54,008 bases of DNA from Negativicutes bacterium (lineage in GTDB: Bacteria > Bacillota_C > Negativicutes > Sporomusales_B > JARLHX01), in assembly GCA_031292035.1 (NCBI GenBank), contig JARLHX010000314.1, positions 1 through 54,008 on the forward strand. Direction: 5' to 3'. Under the pieces are notes generated by a model that had not been told where the DNA came from, did no database searches, and saw only the letters and a list, made by a program, of their open reading frames with translations. The stretch's first letter is position 1, and every line of letters begins with the position of its first letter. Made by a program: the position numbers and the translations under genes. Shown here piece after piece: positions 8,125 through 17,061 of the stretch.

Positions 8125-8221
8125 AAGCCCTATATCCAAGAATGGAATTTAGCCCCGCTACAAAAATAAAGCCTGTTGCAGACTCAATGATATAGCGTCG
8201 ATTCGAGTGGAGTGATTCAAG

Positions 8222-8752
8222 ATGGGGGCATTTCTGAACGAATATCTTGGCTTGTTGGTCGTCGTTATGCCGGTGGTAATATCCGGTATGGTGGCACTTG
8301 CCGTCTGGTACTTTACCAATCAGGCTTTAGTGAAAAAAAACCGCAATGACCGGGTTTCCCAGTTTTCAAAAACATACAAAGAACTGATTACTTCGGAAAG
8401 AATCAAGTTATTCAATCTATCACGAGAATCGATGGCCGAGTATTTGGCGAAAGCATTCTTTGTCGCAAAAAAAGCCGGTTCTAACGAAGGCGGCAAGGAT
8501 AATCTTTATAGCGAATTTTTAAAGGCTGGCTATCTGATCACCCTGCTTTTGAATCAGCCTAAACATGAGAATCTGCTGAATGAGATGGACAAGTTGAATC
8601 ATAATCTCGGTGACTTAATAATGTTGGAAAAAGTGGACGAACACCACTTTAAGGAGACGATCGAAGTTATAACACAATTTTCACGAAGTTGTCAGGTCTT
8701 GCTGAAAGACGAGTGGCGATTCATCGAAAGTGAAGCAAATCCAATTAAATAA
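8222..8752 (+). CDS. Single-span membrane protein with helical cytoplasmic domain
   Basis: 176 aa. One membrane span (residues 10-33, LVVVMPVVISGMVALAVWYF) is followed by a charged helical domain: KNRNDRVSQFSKTYKELITSERIKLF and a later LLNEMDKLNHNLGDLIMLE. No known motif is visible. ATG 8222 has GTGGAGTG nine bases upstream. It lies 29 bases before the YtxH-like gene and is probably co-transcribed with it. Confidence 0.6.
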   Translation: MGAFLNEYLGLLVVVMPVVISGMVALAVWYFTNQALVKKNRNDRVSQFSKTYKELITSERIKLFNLSRESMAEYLAKAFFVAKKAGSNEGGKDNLYSEFLKAGYLITLLLNQPKHENLLNEMDKLNHNLGDLIMLEKVDEHHFKETIEVITQFSRSCQVLLKDEWRFIESEANPIK

Positions 8753-8781
8753 TGTTTAGTTGAATTTTAAGGAGGCGCGCA

Positions 8782-9081
8782 ATGTCTTTTGTGAACTGGA
8801 TTGAAAAAAGGAAAAGGACCTGTAAGAAGAGAGAACGCAACATAGTGTTGAGAAATGTGGTCATGGGAGCCGCCGTCGGTGTAACGGCAGGAGTGGCGGC
8901 CGGCATTCTTCTGGCGCCCAAGCCCGGCGAGCAAGCCCGCAAAGATATCGCAGCAGCCGTGATGGCCCTTCCGGAGAAGGCCAGGGATCTTCTTGAAAGA
9001 GGCAGGGGAAAGCTGGAAGAGTTCAAAGACAAGCTGAAGGAGAAAAAGGCCAAACGCGCCAAGGAGGCAAGCCAGGCTTAG
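8782..9081 (+). CDS. YtxH-like protein
   Basis: 99 aa. After a basic start comes the YtxH pattern: a glycine/alanine membrane segment (VVMGAAVGVTAGVAAGILLA) ending in APKPGEQARKDI, then a long amphipathic helix rich in K and E. YtxH proteins are small stress-associated membrane proteins of low GC Gram-positives; their mechanism is not known. AAGGAGGCG precedes ATG 8782. Followed by UspA after 96 bases. Confidence 0.8.
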   Translation: MSFVNWIEKRKRTCKKRERNIVLRNVVMGAAVGVTAGVAAGILLAPKPGEQARKDIAAAVMALPEKARDLLERGRGKLEEFKDKLKEKKAKRAKEASQA

Positions 9082-9177
9082 TAGCCAAGAACCGGCTTGT
9101 TACATCCAAGGCGGGTTACGGTTGATCTGTGTTTCGAAATCTAATAGTCAACCGGAATATTTTAAGGGGAGGGACCG

Positions 9178-9597
9178 ATGATGGCGTTAACAAAAGTTAT
9201 ACTGGCCTACGACGGCTCCGAGTATAGTCAAAAGGCCTTGGAATGGCTGATGAATTTTGCCGAACAGACGACAATCCTGACGGTTATTGTTAAGGTGCTT
9301 GAGCTTCCGTACGACTTGGAAAGCGGGATGGAGGCCGGAGTCAAATCCATTCGAAAAGGCTTAAAAGAGCAGTTGGAAAAAGTCGTGTTCGCTTTTACGG
9401 AAAAGGGTATATCGGCAAAAGCGATTCTCCTGGAAGGAGAAGCGGCTTCCCAACTCATTAAGTACGCTAAGAAGGAGCGGGCGGACTTAATCATTTGCGG
9501 TACCCGGGGGTTAGGCGGGTTTGAATCGTTGTTGCTGGGAAGTGTAGCCCACAAGTTGGTGACTTATTCCCCTGTACCCGTCCTGGTTATCAAATAG
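9178..9597 (+). CDS. Universal stress protein UspA family
   Basis: 139 aa, one full Usp domain. It opens with KVILAYDGSEYSQKALEWL and ends with the nucleotide-binding pattern GTRGLGGFESLLLGSVAHK (G-2x-G-9x-G-S) and YSPVPVLVIK. That pattern marks the ATP-binding branch of the family. It is very close in sequence to the UspA at 36245 (shared opening MALTKV-LAYDGSE and VDLIICG-RG-GGFESLLLGSV), so one arose from the other by duplication. Start ATG 9178, with GGGGAGGGA upstream; the next codon is also ATG. Confidence 0.92.
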   Translation: MMALTKVILAYDGSEYSQKALEWLMNFAEQTTILTVIVKVLELPYDLESGMEAGVKSIRKGLKEQLEKVVFAFTEKGISAKAILLEGEAASQLIKYAKKERADLIICGTRGLGGFESLLLGSVAHKLVTYSPVPVLVIK

Positions 9598-9708
9598 CGG
9601 ATTAGCGTATTACCCTGACGTAGGCAGCTACTTTAAGGTCGTTAAGAAAATTCGTTTCCTCGGGGATGACAATGCGAGTGCCTGTGATGACGCACCTCTC
9701 CCTGAGCA

Positions 9709-9751
9709 CTATTGTACTGTTTTTTGTGCCCATCAAATCCGGTACAGTTTA
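9709..9751 (+). repeat. 43-bp inverted repeat, left copy
   Basis: This stretch is the reverse complement of 10786-10828 with only two mismatches, both in the outer end; the inner 34 bases are identical. The copies flank a single gene (9780-10730). The left copy ends 20 bases before its ribosome binding site. Confidence 0.9.
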
Positions 9752-9779
9752 GCTTTACAAAAAAATATGGAGGTAAATC

Positions 9780-10730
9780 ATGAGCATCAATCAATTTTTC
9801 AAGAAGTCCTGTATCCTTTTGGTCGCGACTATGTTTATGGTTGTTCTTTTATCCGGTGCCGGCGTTTATGCTTCAGAAAAACCAATTGTTCTGAGCAAAT
9901 ACCCCAACCTGAAGATCGGCTTTACCAGTCAGAATTTTTCCAAATGGCTCCCGCCTACCGTTGCCAATTTGAAAACAATACTCGACTATGCCAGTCAAAA
10001 AGGATTTGCATTCATTGAAATCCGTGATCCTGCCGCAAAACTCTCCTTGAGTGATGCAAAAGAAGTCGCAGCATATGCAAAACAAAAGAATGTCGAGGTC
10101 ATCTACGCGATGGGGGTTGGAGGCCTTGATGAAAACTATTTTGAAGCTTTTTCGCGTGGATTAGCGAACGCGATGGTTTTTGACGGGCCGAAATTCGTCA
10201 GGACTGGTGCCAATGGCAACGAAATGAATGTCGAGCCACAAAAGCAATACTGGACTGCGACGGAATTCGCTCAACTGGTTCAGAATCTGAATCGGGCTGC
10301 AAACACGGCTAAAACCTTTGGTATGACCCTCTTTGTTGAAAATGCCAACGAGGGCTTGAACGGCAATGGATTGAATACTTTTGGAACTGCGGACCTGTTC
10401 GGATCGGGCGGAGTGAACTCCAACGTCGGGTTGCAACTGGACATGGCCAATTTCTTCTGTGTATCCCGTGTAGAAAATTCCCCGGCAGATGTCCAGAAGT
10501 TTTTTGAAGCTAATGTCCTCCGGATGGGCTATTCCCACTTGAAAACTTCGATTAATCACAAGCCGGCTCAATACCTCAATGGCAATGAACTGGCCTTTGA
10601 TGTCTATTTCTCTTCCCTCGCAAAATATGGGAAAGTCTATGTTGCCATCGAGCTTGCCAACGCCGACAACTTGGAAGCAGCTTATCAGAATCATCAAAAG
10701 AGCGTTGACTATTTGCTCAAAAACTTCTAA
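9780..10730 (+). CDS. Secreted xylose-isomerase-like TIM-barrel protein
   Basis: 316 aa. A signal peptide (LLVATMFMVVLLSGAGVYA, cleavage near residue 31) precedes a sugar phosphate isomerase/epimerase-type barrel: KIGFTSQNFSKWLPPTVANL, FAFIEIRDPAAKLS, GMTLFVENANEG and VGLQLDMANFF give the repeating strand-helix order and acidic/His metal-site positions of the AP-endonuclease-2 barrel family. The substrate is unknown, and export of such an enzyme is unusual. ATGGAGGTAAATC precedes ATG 9780. It lies alone between 43-bp inverted repeats (9709-9751, 10786-10828), which suggests it moved as a unit. Confidence 0.75.
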   Translation: MSINQFFKKSCILLVATMFMVVLLSGAGVYASEKPIVLSKYPNLKIGFTSQNFSKWLPPTVANLKTILDYASQKGFAFIEIRDPAAKLSLSDAKEVAAYAKQKNVEVIYAMGVGGLDENYFEAFSRGLANAMVFDGPKFVRTGANGNEMNVEPQKQYWTATEFAQLVQNLNRAANTAKTFGMTLFVENANEGLNGNGLNTFGTADLFGSGGVNSNVGLQLDMANFFCVSRVENSPADVQKFFEANVLRMGYSHLKTSINHKPAQYLNGNELAFDVYFSSLAKYGKVYVAIELANADNLEAAYQNHQKSVDYLLKNF

Positions 10731-10785
10731 AGCTTATCGCGAAAAAGTGACGGTTCCTCTGATGGGAATATTTTCAGCAGCAGAG

Positions 10786-10828
10786 TAAACTGTACCGGAT
10801 TTGATGGGCACAAAAAACACTACAAAAG
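10786..10828 (-). repeat. 43-bp inverted repeat, right copy
   Basis: Reverse complement of 9709-9751 (41 of 43 positions). It begins 56 bases after the stop of the isomerase-like gene. No target-site duplication is visible outside the pair. Confidence 0.9.
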
Positions 10829-10906
10829 ACAAGACCGGTTTGGGTCAGGATTAAAAGAAGAATATTGATCGCAATCAGTTTCGTGCGCGTCAAAAGAAGG
10901 TGGAAG

Positions 10907-13504
10907 ATGGCTACACAGCCTCAAACAAAAAAAACGCAGTTTTCCGATCAACTCCTGCAAAAGGCGCGTGAAGATACCAACAAGGTTTTGCGTGAGTTGG
11001 AATCCGGTTCAGACGGACTTAGTACTGCCCAAGCCGAGTCGCGCCTGAAACAGTATGGGCCGAACGAGATTGCGCGGGAGCTGGGCAGGTCCGTTCTTGT
11101 GCGTCTGTTTGACAACGTCAAGAATCCGCTGGTCATCCTTTTGACGTTGCTGGGAATGGTGTCTTATGCTACCGGCGACATGCGGGCGACAGCGGTTATT
11201 ATGGTGATGGTGCTGCTGAGTGTGGTGCTGCGTTTTTACCAGGAGATGCGCGCCGACAACGCCGCCGAGAAACTTAAGGCCATGGTCAGTACCAAGGCCA
11301 CTGTAGCGAGAGACGGCAAGGATGTAGAGGTCCCGCTCCATGATTTGGTGCCAGGCGATATCATCCGTCTTGCTGCCGGGGATATGGTTCCGGGTGACGT
11401 ACAGCTGTTATCCGCCAAGGATTTATTCATCAACCAGGCAGCCCTCACAGGAGAATCGCTGCCGGTGGAAAAAATCGCCGCCTCGTCCCCCGCAGAGGTG
11501 GATAATCCTCTCGATCTTACCAATATATGCTTTCTCGGCTCCAATGTGGAGAGCGGGGCCGCAACGGCTGTGGTGATCCATACAGGAGACAGGACTTACT
11601 TTGGATCGCTGGCTGCCAGCATCGTTGGGACGCGGGTGTTGACCAGCTTTGATACGGGGGTCAACAAATTTACCTGGCTGATGATCCGTTTCATGGGTGT
11701 GATGGTTCCGGCAGTGTTTTTAATCAACGGTCTGAGCAGACATGATTGGCTGGAGGCCTTTCTGTTTTCCGTGGCGGTGGCCGTCGGGCTGACCCCTGAG
11801 ATGTTGCCGATGCTCGTGACAGTCAATCTGTCCAAAGGCGCCCTCGCGATGGCAGGTAAAAAGGTCATTGTCAAAAGGCTGAACTCTATCCAGAACATCG
11901 GAGCCATGGATGTGCTGTGTACTGACAAGACCGGTACGATCACCGAGGGCCGGATTGTCCTGGAGAAGCACATGGATGCGAACGGGCAAGAAAGCGAACG
12001 GGTTCTGCAGTACGGATATATGAACAGTTACTACCACACCGGTCTGAAAAATTTGATGGATGAAGCTGTTCTTGATCATGGACATCTGGAGGAGGACCTC
12101 AAGGTCAAAACGGACTATCGCAAGATTGACGAAATCCCGTTTGACTTTAAACGCCGCCGCATGTCGGTGATCCTGGAGGATAAACAAAACCAGCATATCC
12201 TTATCTGCAAGGGCGCGGTGGAAGAGATCACCAGTCTTTCGCCCAAGGTTGAAATCGAAGGCAAGGCAGTGGAAGCTAAGTCTGTTGACGAGGCGGGGCG
12301 CAAGCAGCTTGTGCAGGAATTGAACTCCCAGGGGTTTCGCGTTGTAGCTGTTGCATATAAGGTCATGCCTGCCGGCGATAGCGACGAACCCCACTATGCG
12401 GTGAGTGATGAATCAGACCTGACGCTGCTCGGCTACCTGGCCTTTCTCGATCCCCCCAAGGATAGCGCGCTGGAGGCCTTGAAGAAGCTCCGTGATCTGA
12501 AAGTTGATGTCAAAATCCTTACCGGAGACAATGAAATCGTGACTACTTATATCTGCGGCAAAGTGGGCATACCGGTCGAACATATCCTGCTTGGCTCACA
12601 AATCGAGGCAATGAGCGAGACGGAACTGGCTGAAGCCGTCGGCGCGACCAGCATATTTGCCAAGCTGGCCCCCATCCAGAAGGAGCGTATAGTACGTACT
12701 CTGCAGAAAAACGGCAATGTGGTGGGGTTTATGGGAGACGGCATCAATGACGCCCCGGCCCTGAAGGCTGCCGACGTCGGCATTTCGGTCAAAAGTGCGG
12801 TGGACATCGCCAAAGAGTCGTCAGATATTATCCTGCTGGAAAATGACCTGCTGGTGCTCGAGCAGGGGGTGCGGGAAGGCCGGAAAGTCTTCGGCAATAT
12901 CATCAAGTATATCAAAATGGCGGCCAGTTCCAATTTCGGAAACATGTTCAGTATGGTTGGGGCCAGCGCGTTCCTGCCCTTTCTGCCGATGTTGCCGATT
13001 CAGGTGCTGACCAACAATTTGCTGTATGACTTTTCTCAAACCCCTATCCCCACCGATGAGGTGGATGCCGAGTGGCTGACCAAGCCTCGCAAGTGGGAAA
13101 TCGGAAATCTCCAGCGATTCATCTTTTTCATCGGGCCGATCAGCTCGATCTTTGATTATACCACCTTTTTCATTATGATTTACGTGTTCGATTGCTGGAG
13201 CAATCCGGCTTTGTTCCACACCGGTTGGTTCGTGGAGTCGCTTTTTACCCAGACGCTGATCATCCATGTCATTCGCACCAATAAAATCCCCTTCATCCAG
13301 AGCTGGGCCAGCCGGTCCATGATCATCAGTTCGTTGGTCATCGTCGCGTTGGGTGCATGGTTAACGGTTTCACCTTTAGCCGACATGCTCGGCTTCGTTC
13401 CGCTTCCGGCACTGTTCTGGCTGCTACTGGCGATCATGCTGGTGTGTTATGTCATTTTGACCCAGGTGGTGAAGACCTGGGTCGTTGCCAGGTATCCGGA
13501 ATGA
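10907..13504 (+). CDS. mgtA: Magnesium-importing P-type ATPase (MgtA/MgtB type)
   Basis: About 865 aa. All P-type ATPase marks are present: TGES in the actuator domain, CTDKTGTIT with the phosphorylated Asp at about residue 340, KGAVEE in the nucleotide domain, and MGDGINDAPALKAADVG. The N-terminal cation-ATPase domain and the P3B features (ESSDIILLENDLLVLEQGVREGR; the helix LPFLPMLPIQVLTNNLLYDF) mark an Mg2+ transporter of the cytoplasmic membrane rather than a Ca2+ pump. ATG 10907 is preferred, with GAAGGTGG just upstream; a TTG at 10865 is in frame. No recognisable M-box riboswitch lies in the short upstream gap. Confidence 0.9.
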   Translation: MATQPQTKKTQFSDQLLQKAREDTNKVLRELESGSDGLSTAQAESRLKQYGPNEIARELGRSVLVRLFDNVKNPLVILLTLLGMVSYATGDMRATAVIMVMVLLSVVLRFYQEMRADNAAEKLKAMVSTKATVARDGKDVEVPLHDLVPGDIIRLAAGDMVPGDVQLLSAKDLFINQAALTGESLPVEKIAASSPAEVDNPLDLTNICFLGSNVESGAATAVVIHTGDRTYFGSLAASIVGTRVLTSFDTGVNKFTWLMIRFMGVMVPAVFLINGLSRHDWLEAFLFSVAVAVGLTPEMLPMLVTVNLSKGALAMAGKKVIVKRLNSIQNIGAMDVLCTDKTGTITEGRIVLEKHMDANGQESERVLQYGYMNSYYHTGLKNLMDEAVLDHGHLEEDLKVKTDYRKIDEIPFDFKRRRMSVILEDKQNQHILICKGAVEEITSLSPKVEIEGKAVEAKSVDEAGRKQLVQELNSQGFRVVAVAYKVMPAGDSDEPHYAVSDESDLTLLGYLAFLDPPKDSALEALKKLRDLKVDVKILTGDNEIVTTYICGKVGIPVEHILLGSQIEAMSETELAEAVGATSIFAKLAPIQKERIVRTLQKNGNVVGFMGDGINDAPALKAADVGISVKSAVDIAKESSDIILLENDLLVLEQGVREGRKVFGNIIKYIKMAASSNFGNMFSMVGASAFLPFLPMLPIQVLTNNLLYDFSQTPIPTDEVDAEWLTKPRKWEIGNLQRFIFFIGPISSIFDYTTFFIMIYVFDCWSNPALFHTGWFVESLFTQTLIIHVIRTNKIPFIQSWASRSMIISSLVIVALGAWLTVSPLADMLGFVPLPALFWLLLAIMLVCYVILTQVVKTWVVARYPE

Positions 13505-13552
13505 TGCGGTGTACGCAAAGAATATCAGGGAGACTTTGTGGGGAGGATCATA

Positions 13553-14914
13553 GTGAAAAAGTTCGTTGCATTCAGCAGTAAAGTAGTTTTCGTTATTTTG
13601 CTGCTATTACCGGTAATTGGACACGCCAACGTACTGGAGGACTACGAGGAGTCTCACAAAATCTATCTGGCTGCGACGGCCTGCATGGGGGCTTACAGTG
13701 ATCGGGTAGGGGGATTTGCTCTTGATGCCCTGCGTCAGGATGGCTGGCAGGTAGAATCGTATGCGACCAAGACAGATAATAAAGCCAACGCGCGATTTTT
13801 ACTTGCCAGGAAAGTACAGCCGGATAGCAATCAGCCTGTGTTCATACTCGCCGTTGTAGGAACCGAAACCGTCAAGGACGTCCTGACCGACCTATTGGTG
13901 GATCAGGTTTATTTCGCTGGACGAACGACGGAAGAATTCGCGGCCAATGCCCAGCGCAAGGATATGCCGGATTCGGCTCCTAAAGTACATAAGGGTTATA
14001 ATCAATTTGTGCAGGCCGCCTTAGCCGCAAAAGGGCAAGATGATAAGGATACAGCCAAGCAACAACTGACAGCGATGCTTTTAGAGCATCATGCCGGGAA
14101 AATATATCTGGTGGGGCACAGCATGGGTGGAGCTGTAGTTACACTGGCCGGCGCTCGTCTCGTTAGCGCGGGGGTTCAACCGGAACAGATTGAAATCATC
14201 ACGTTTGGTGCGCCGGCCGTAGGCAATGCGGCTTTTCGCAAAGATTTCGAATCTGTCCTGGATTTGACACGTATTGTTACATTCGGTGACCCCATTACCG
14301 AGGTGCTGCAAGATTTAGTCGGCGGATACAACCAATTTGGACGGAAGATCAGCTGGGAAGTGCCGGAAAGTGCTACAATCCTGCCCCATGAAATGACAAT
14401 GTACCTTGATCTGGCGATTAAGCATTATTATTGGAATCGCCAGCAGGCAATAGAGGCAGGCGTTCTGCCAGGGCCGGTGGACCAGACTTTGCCTGTTGCC
14501 GATGTGCCCAGAGTGTATATCGCCCCAATTCAAAACCATTTATCGGAGAACTTGCAGGAAGAGTTCTTTTATATGAAGGAAGCTCTTCAGGACGAGTATC
14601 GACGGACCTTTCCGGGCTATGTCATAGATACCGCCCAAGATGGCGGCGATGTTTTTGAGAAAGCAGCCGCTGCCGGATGCCGGTGGGTGCTCGTGGCGGG
14701 AATCGCAGACCATAAGATTAAAGATACCCAAAGCGGTTATTTTATTACGCTGGAACAGTCGGTATATCTCGTAGCCACTGGCGACATGATTAACTTTGCC
14801 AGCTATGGGAGGAGTACCCGCACTACCACTCTTCTCCAGGCACTCATTCATGATGGCACCAATATAGGTCTAGATAGCCATGCCTGGCTGAGCGTTGCGC
14901 AAACTAAACAATAA
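13553..14914 (+). CDS. Secreted class-3 lipase-family protein
   Basis: About 453 aa from GTG 13553 (GGGGAGGA before it). A signal peptide (VFVILLLLPVIGHA) leads into an alpha/beta hydrolase of the lipase class 3 type: the nucleophile elbow YLVGHSMGGAVVTLAGARL puts the catalytic Ser at about residue 190, and ITFGAPAVGN follows as in that family. DPITEVL is a likely acid region and LPHEMTMYLD may hold the catalytic His. The C-terminal 130 residues form an extra domain I do not recognise. Export across the inner membrane is expected; the natural lipid substrate is unknown. Confidence 0.8.
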   Translation: MKKFVAFSSKVVFVILLLLPVIGHANVLEDYEESHKIYLAATACMGAYSDRVGGFALDALRQDGWQVESYATKTDNKANARFLLARKVQPDSNQPVFILAVVGTETVKDVLTDLLVDQVYFAGRTTEEFAANAQRKDMPDSAPKVHKGYNQFVQAALAAKGQDDKDTAKQQLTAMLLEHHAGKIYLVGHSMGGAVVTLAGARLVSAGVQPEQIEIITFGAPAVGNAAFRKDFESVLDLTRIVTFGDPITEVLQDLVGGYNQFGRKISWEVPESATILPHEMTMYLDLAIKHYYWNRQQAIEAGVLPGPVDQTLPVADVPRVYIAPIQNHLSENLQEEFFYMKEALQDEYRRTFPGYVIDTAQDGGDVFEKAAAAGCRWVLVAGIADHKIKDTQSGYFITLEQSVYLVATGDMINFASYGRSTRTTTLLQALIHDGTNIGLDSHAWLSVAQTKQ

Positions 14915-14951
14915 AAGGAGGAAGCTGACGAGTCAGCTTCCTCCTTTTATT
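14910..14951. terminator. Bidirectional terminator between lipase and ABC permease genes
   Basis: A perfect 20-bp stem (14910-14929 with 14932-14951) closes on a 2-base loop. A-rich on one side and T-rich on the other, it serves both the + strand lipase, whose stop codon lies inside it, and the converging minus-strand exporter operon. Confidence 0.9.
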
Positions 14952-15033
14952 GAAAATCACCAGGACTGCCACATTTGAAGTCATTCTGCAATTTCGCGCC
15001 AAGGCTTCGGATCCTTGTACTGGCCTTAGGATA

Positions 15034-16158
15034 TTAGATGTTTTTCTTCTGGAATTTGACAATGCTGATCGTCAGCATCACACAGATGAAGACCACGAGC
15101 CCCAGGACCTGGGGCAACAACATGTTCAGGCCGATACCCTTCAGAAGGATACCCCGCAGGATTTGCAGGAAATAGGTCAGCGGCAACAGGTAACCTACCA
15201 GATAAAAAGCCTGGGGCATGGCTTCCCGGGGGAACATGTACCCTGACAGCATGATGCTGGGCAGGAATACGAAAAATGACATCTGCATGGCTTGCATCTG
15301 GGTTTTGGACAGCGTGGAGATCAGCAGGCCCATCGACAGCGAAGCCACGATGAACAACAGTGTCAGTCCGTACAAAAGCCCCATACTGCCCCGGATCGGC
15401 AGATCAAACAGCAGGATACCGATAAGCAGAGCCACCGTGACCTGGACGTAGCCGACAAAAACGTAGGGGATGATTTTCCCCAGCATCAGCTCACGGGTTT
15501 TCATGGGGGTAACAATCAGTTGTTCCAGGGTGCCCCGTTCCCGTTCACGGACGATGGCCATCGCCGTATTCATTACCATCGTCATGGTCAATATGATGCC
15601 GATGATGCCTGGCACCATGTAGAAGGCTGAGATAAAATCCTGGTTGTACCAGGGACGGATGCGAATGTCATAAGGGGGGGCCATGGGATGACCGGAATAG
15701 CCCCGCAACTCCTGGAGCAGGATTTGCTGAGATTTCAGCTGACCCACCAATTGAGCCGCGCTCATGGCCGACGAAGCAGACATCGAGTCGGAAGCGTCAA
15801 CGATAATCTGCACGGCGGCCGTTCTGCCATGTTTTAGGTTATCGGAAAAATCCGGCGGGATGATGATGCCGACCTTGGTCTTGCCTTCGTCGATGGCGAT
15901 GTTTACCTCCTGGAAACTCCTGGCCACGTATTTGATGTCAAAATATTCACTGGCTGTCAAGGAAGAGATCAAATCCCGGCTGTCCTGCTGCAGCGACTGG
16001 TCGAAAACGATGGTGGGCAGGTGCTTGACGTCGGTATTGATGGCATAGCCAAACAGTACCAGCTGAATAACCGGCATAATAAGCATCATGATAAGGGTCA
16101 TCTTGTCACGACGCATCTGAATGAACTCTTTTATCAGTAAAGCTTTCAGCCGCCTCAC
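15034..16158 (-). CDS. ABC-2 type permease of a YbhFSR-like exporter
   Basis: 374 aa. Topology is that of DrrB/YbhR permeases: one N-terminal span (MLIMPVIQLVLFGYAI), a large extracytoplasmic domain (residues 45-170), then five spans including MVPGIIGIILTMTMVMNTAMAI, followed by the typical RERERGTLEQLIVTPMK loop. GTG start overlaps the stop of the ATPase gene before it. It is the only permease in the operon, whereas E. coli ybhSR has two, so it probably works as a homodimer. Last gene of the operon. Confidence 0.87.
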   Translation of the reverse strand: MRRLKALLIKEFIQMRRDKMTLIMMLIMPVIQLVLFGYAINTDVKHLPTIVFDQSLQQDSRDLISSLTASEYFDIKYVARSFQEVNIAIDEGKTKVGIIIPPDFSDNLKHGRTAAVQIIVDASDSMSASSAMSAAQLVGQLKSQQILLQELRGYSGHPMAPPYDIRIRPWYNQDFISAFYMVPGIIGIILTMTMVMNTAMAIVRERERGTLEQLIVTPMKTRELMLGKIIPYVFVGYVQVTVALLIGILLFDLPIRGSMGLLYGLTLLFIVASLSMGLLISTLSKTQMQAMQMSFFVFLPSIMLSGYMFPREAMPQAFYLVGYLLPLTYFLQILRGILLKGIGLNMLLPQVLGLVVFICVMLTISIVKFQKKNI

Positions 16159-17060
16159 GCCACCATCTCCTTGCGGTGCGATTTAACCAGATATACGAAT
16201 ACGTCTTCCAGAGACGGGGCTATCGTCTTATACGGGTACGAGGCGAATTGCTCCACCTGTTCAGCTTCGGCAAGCACATGCAAATTTGCTCCGAAAGGGT
16301 AGATATCCAGATAATTAATCTTCCTTGCCTCCAGCGTTTCGAGCAGTTGCATCGGCTCGGAACTGGGAATCTCCAGCAGTGTTCCAGGGATGATTTTTTT
16401 CAGGCTCTCCGGTGTGCCGCTGGCGATCAGGCTGCCGTCGAAGAGAAAACCGATTTCGTCGCAGTGTTCGGCTTCGTCCATAAAGTGGGTTGTCACCATA
16501 ACCGTAGTGCCTTGCGTCGAAAGACCGTAAATAATATCCCAGAATATTCGCCGCGATTTAGGATCGACACCGCCGGTGGGTTCGTCAAGAAACAGGATCG
16601 GCGGGTTGTGCAGGATCGCGCAACCCAGCGCCAGGCGTTGTTTCCAGCCGCCGGAAAGGCTGACGGCCAGTTCATGCTGGCGACTTTCCAGGTTGGCCAA
16701 AGCGAGCATTTCCTTGATCCTGGTTTTTTCCGTGTCCCGGGGCAGGCTGTACATCCCGGCATAAAAGGTCAGATTTTCAATTACGGTAAGGTCGTCATAC
16801 AGACTGAACTTCTGCGACATGTAGCCGATTTTATACTTGAGGGCTTCGCTATCCCGGTCGATGTCCAGCCCCAGTATCGACCCCCCGCCCGAAGTTGGTG
16901 CGAGCAGCCCGCACAGCATACGGATGGTGGTGGATTTGCCCGACCCATTGGGCCCAAGAAAACCATAGATCGAGCCTTGTTTGATTTTTAGGGAAACCTC
17001 GTTAACCGCCAGGAAACTCCCGAAGCGCCGGGTGAGTTTGTTCAATTCCACAGCGTCCAT
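16155..17060 (-). CDS. ABC exporter ATPase, canonical half
   Basis: About 301 aa from ATG 17060, which lies one base past the stop of the other ATPase gene with GTGAGGTGG before it. Walker A GPNGSGKST (residues 36-44), Q-loop MSQKFSLY, signature SLSGGWKQRL, Walker B ILFLDEPTGG and a proper switch histidine (VTTHFMDEAE). It corresponds to the C-terminal ATPase half of the fused YbhF protein. It powers the permease encoded by the next gene. Confidence 0.9.
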   Translation of the reverse strand: MDAVELNKLTRRFGSFLAVNEVSLKIKQGSIYGFLGPNGSGKSTTIRMLCGLLAPTSGGGSILGLDIDRDSEALKYKIGYMSQKFSLYDDLTVIENLTFYAGMYSLPRDTEKTRIKEMLALANLESRQHELAVSLSGGWKQRLALGCAILHNPPILFLDEPTGGVDPKSRRIFWDIIYGLSTQGTTVMVTTHFMDEAEHCDEIGFLFDGSLIASGTPESLKKIIPGTLLEIPSSEPMQLLETLEARKINYLDIYPFGANLHVLAEAEQVEQFASYPYKTIAPSLEDVFVYLVKSHRKEMVA

Positions 17061-17061
17061 G

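Noticed and set aside
10731..10906. Possible Mg2+ riboswitch (M-box) before mgtA
   Set aside because: The gap is largely taken by the inverted repeat and is too short and unlike the M-box conserved core.
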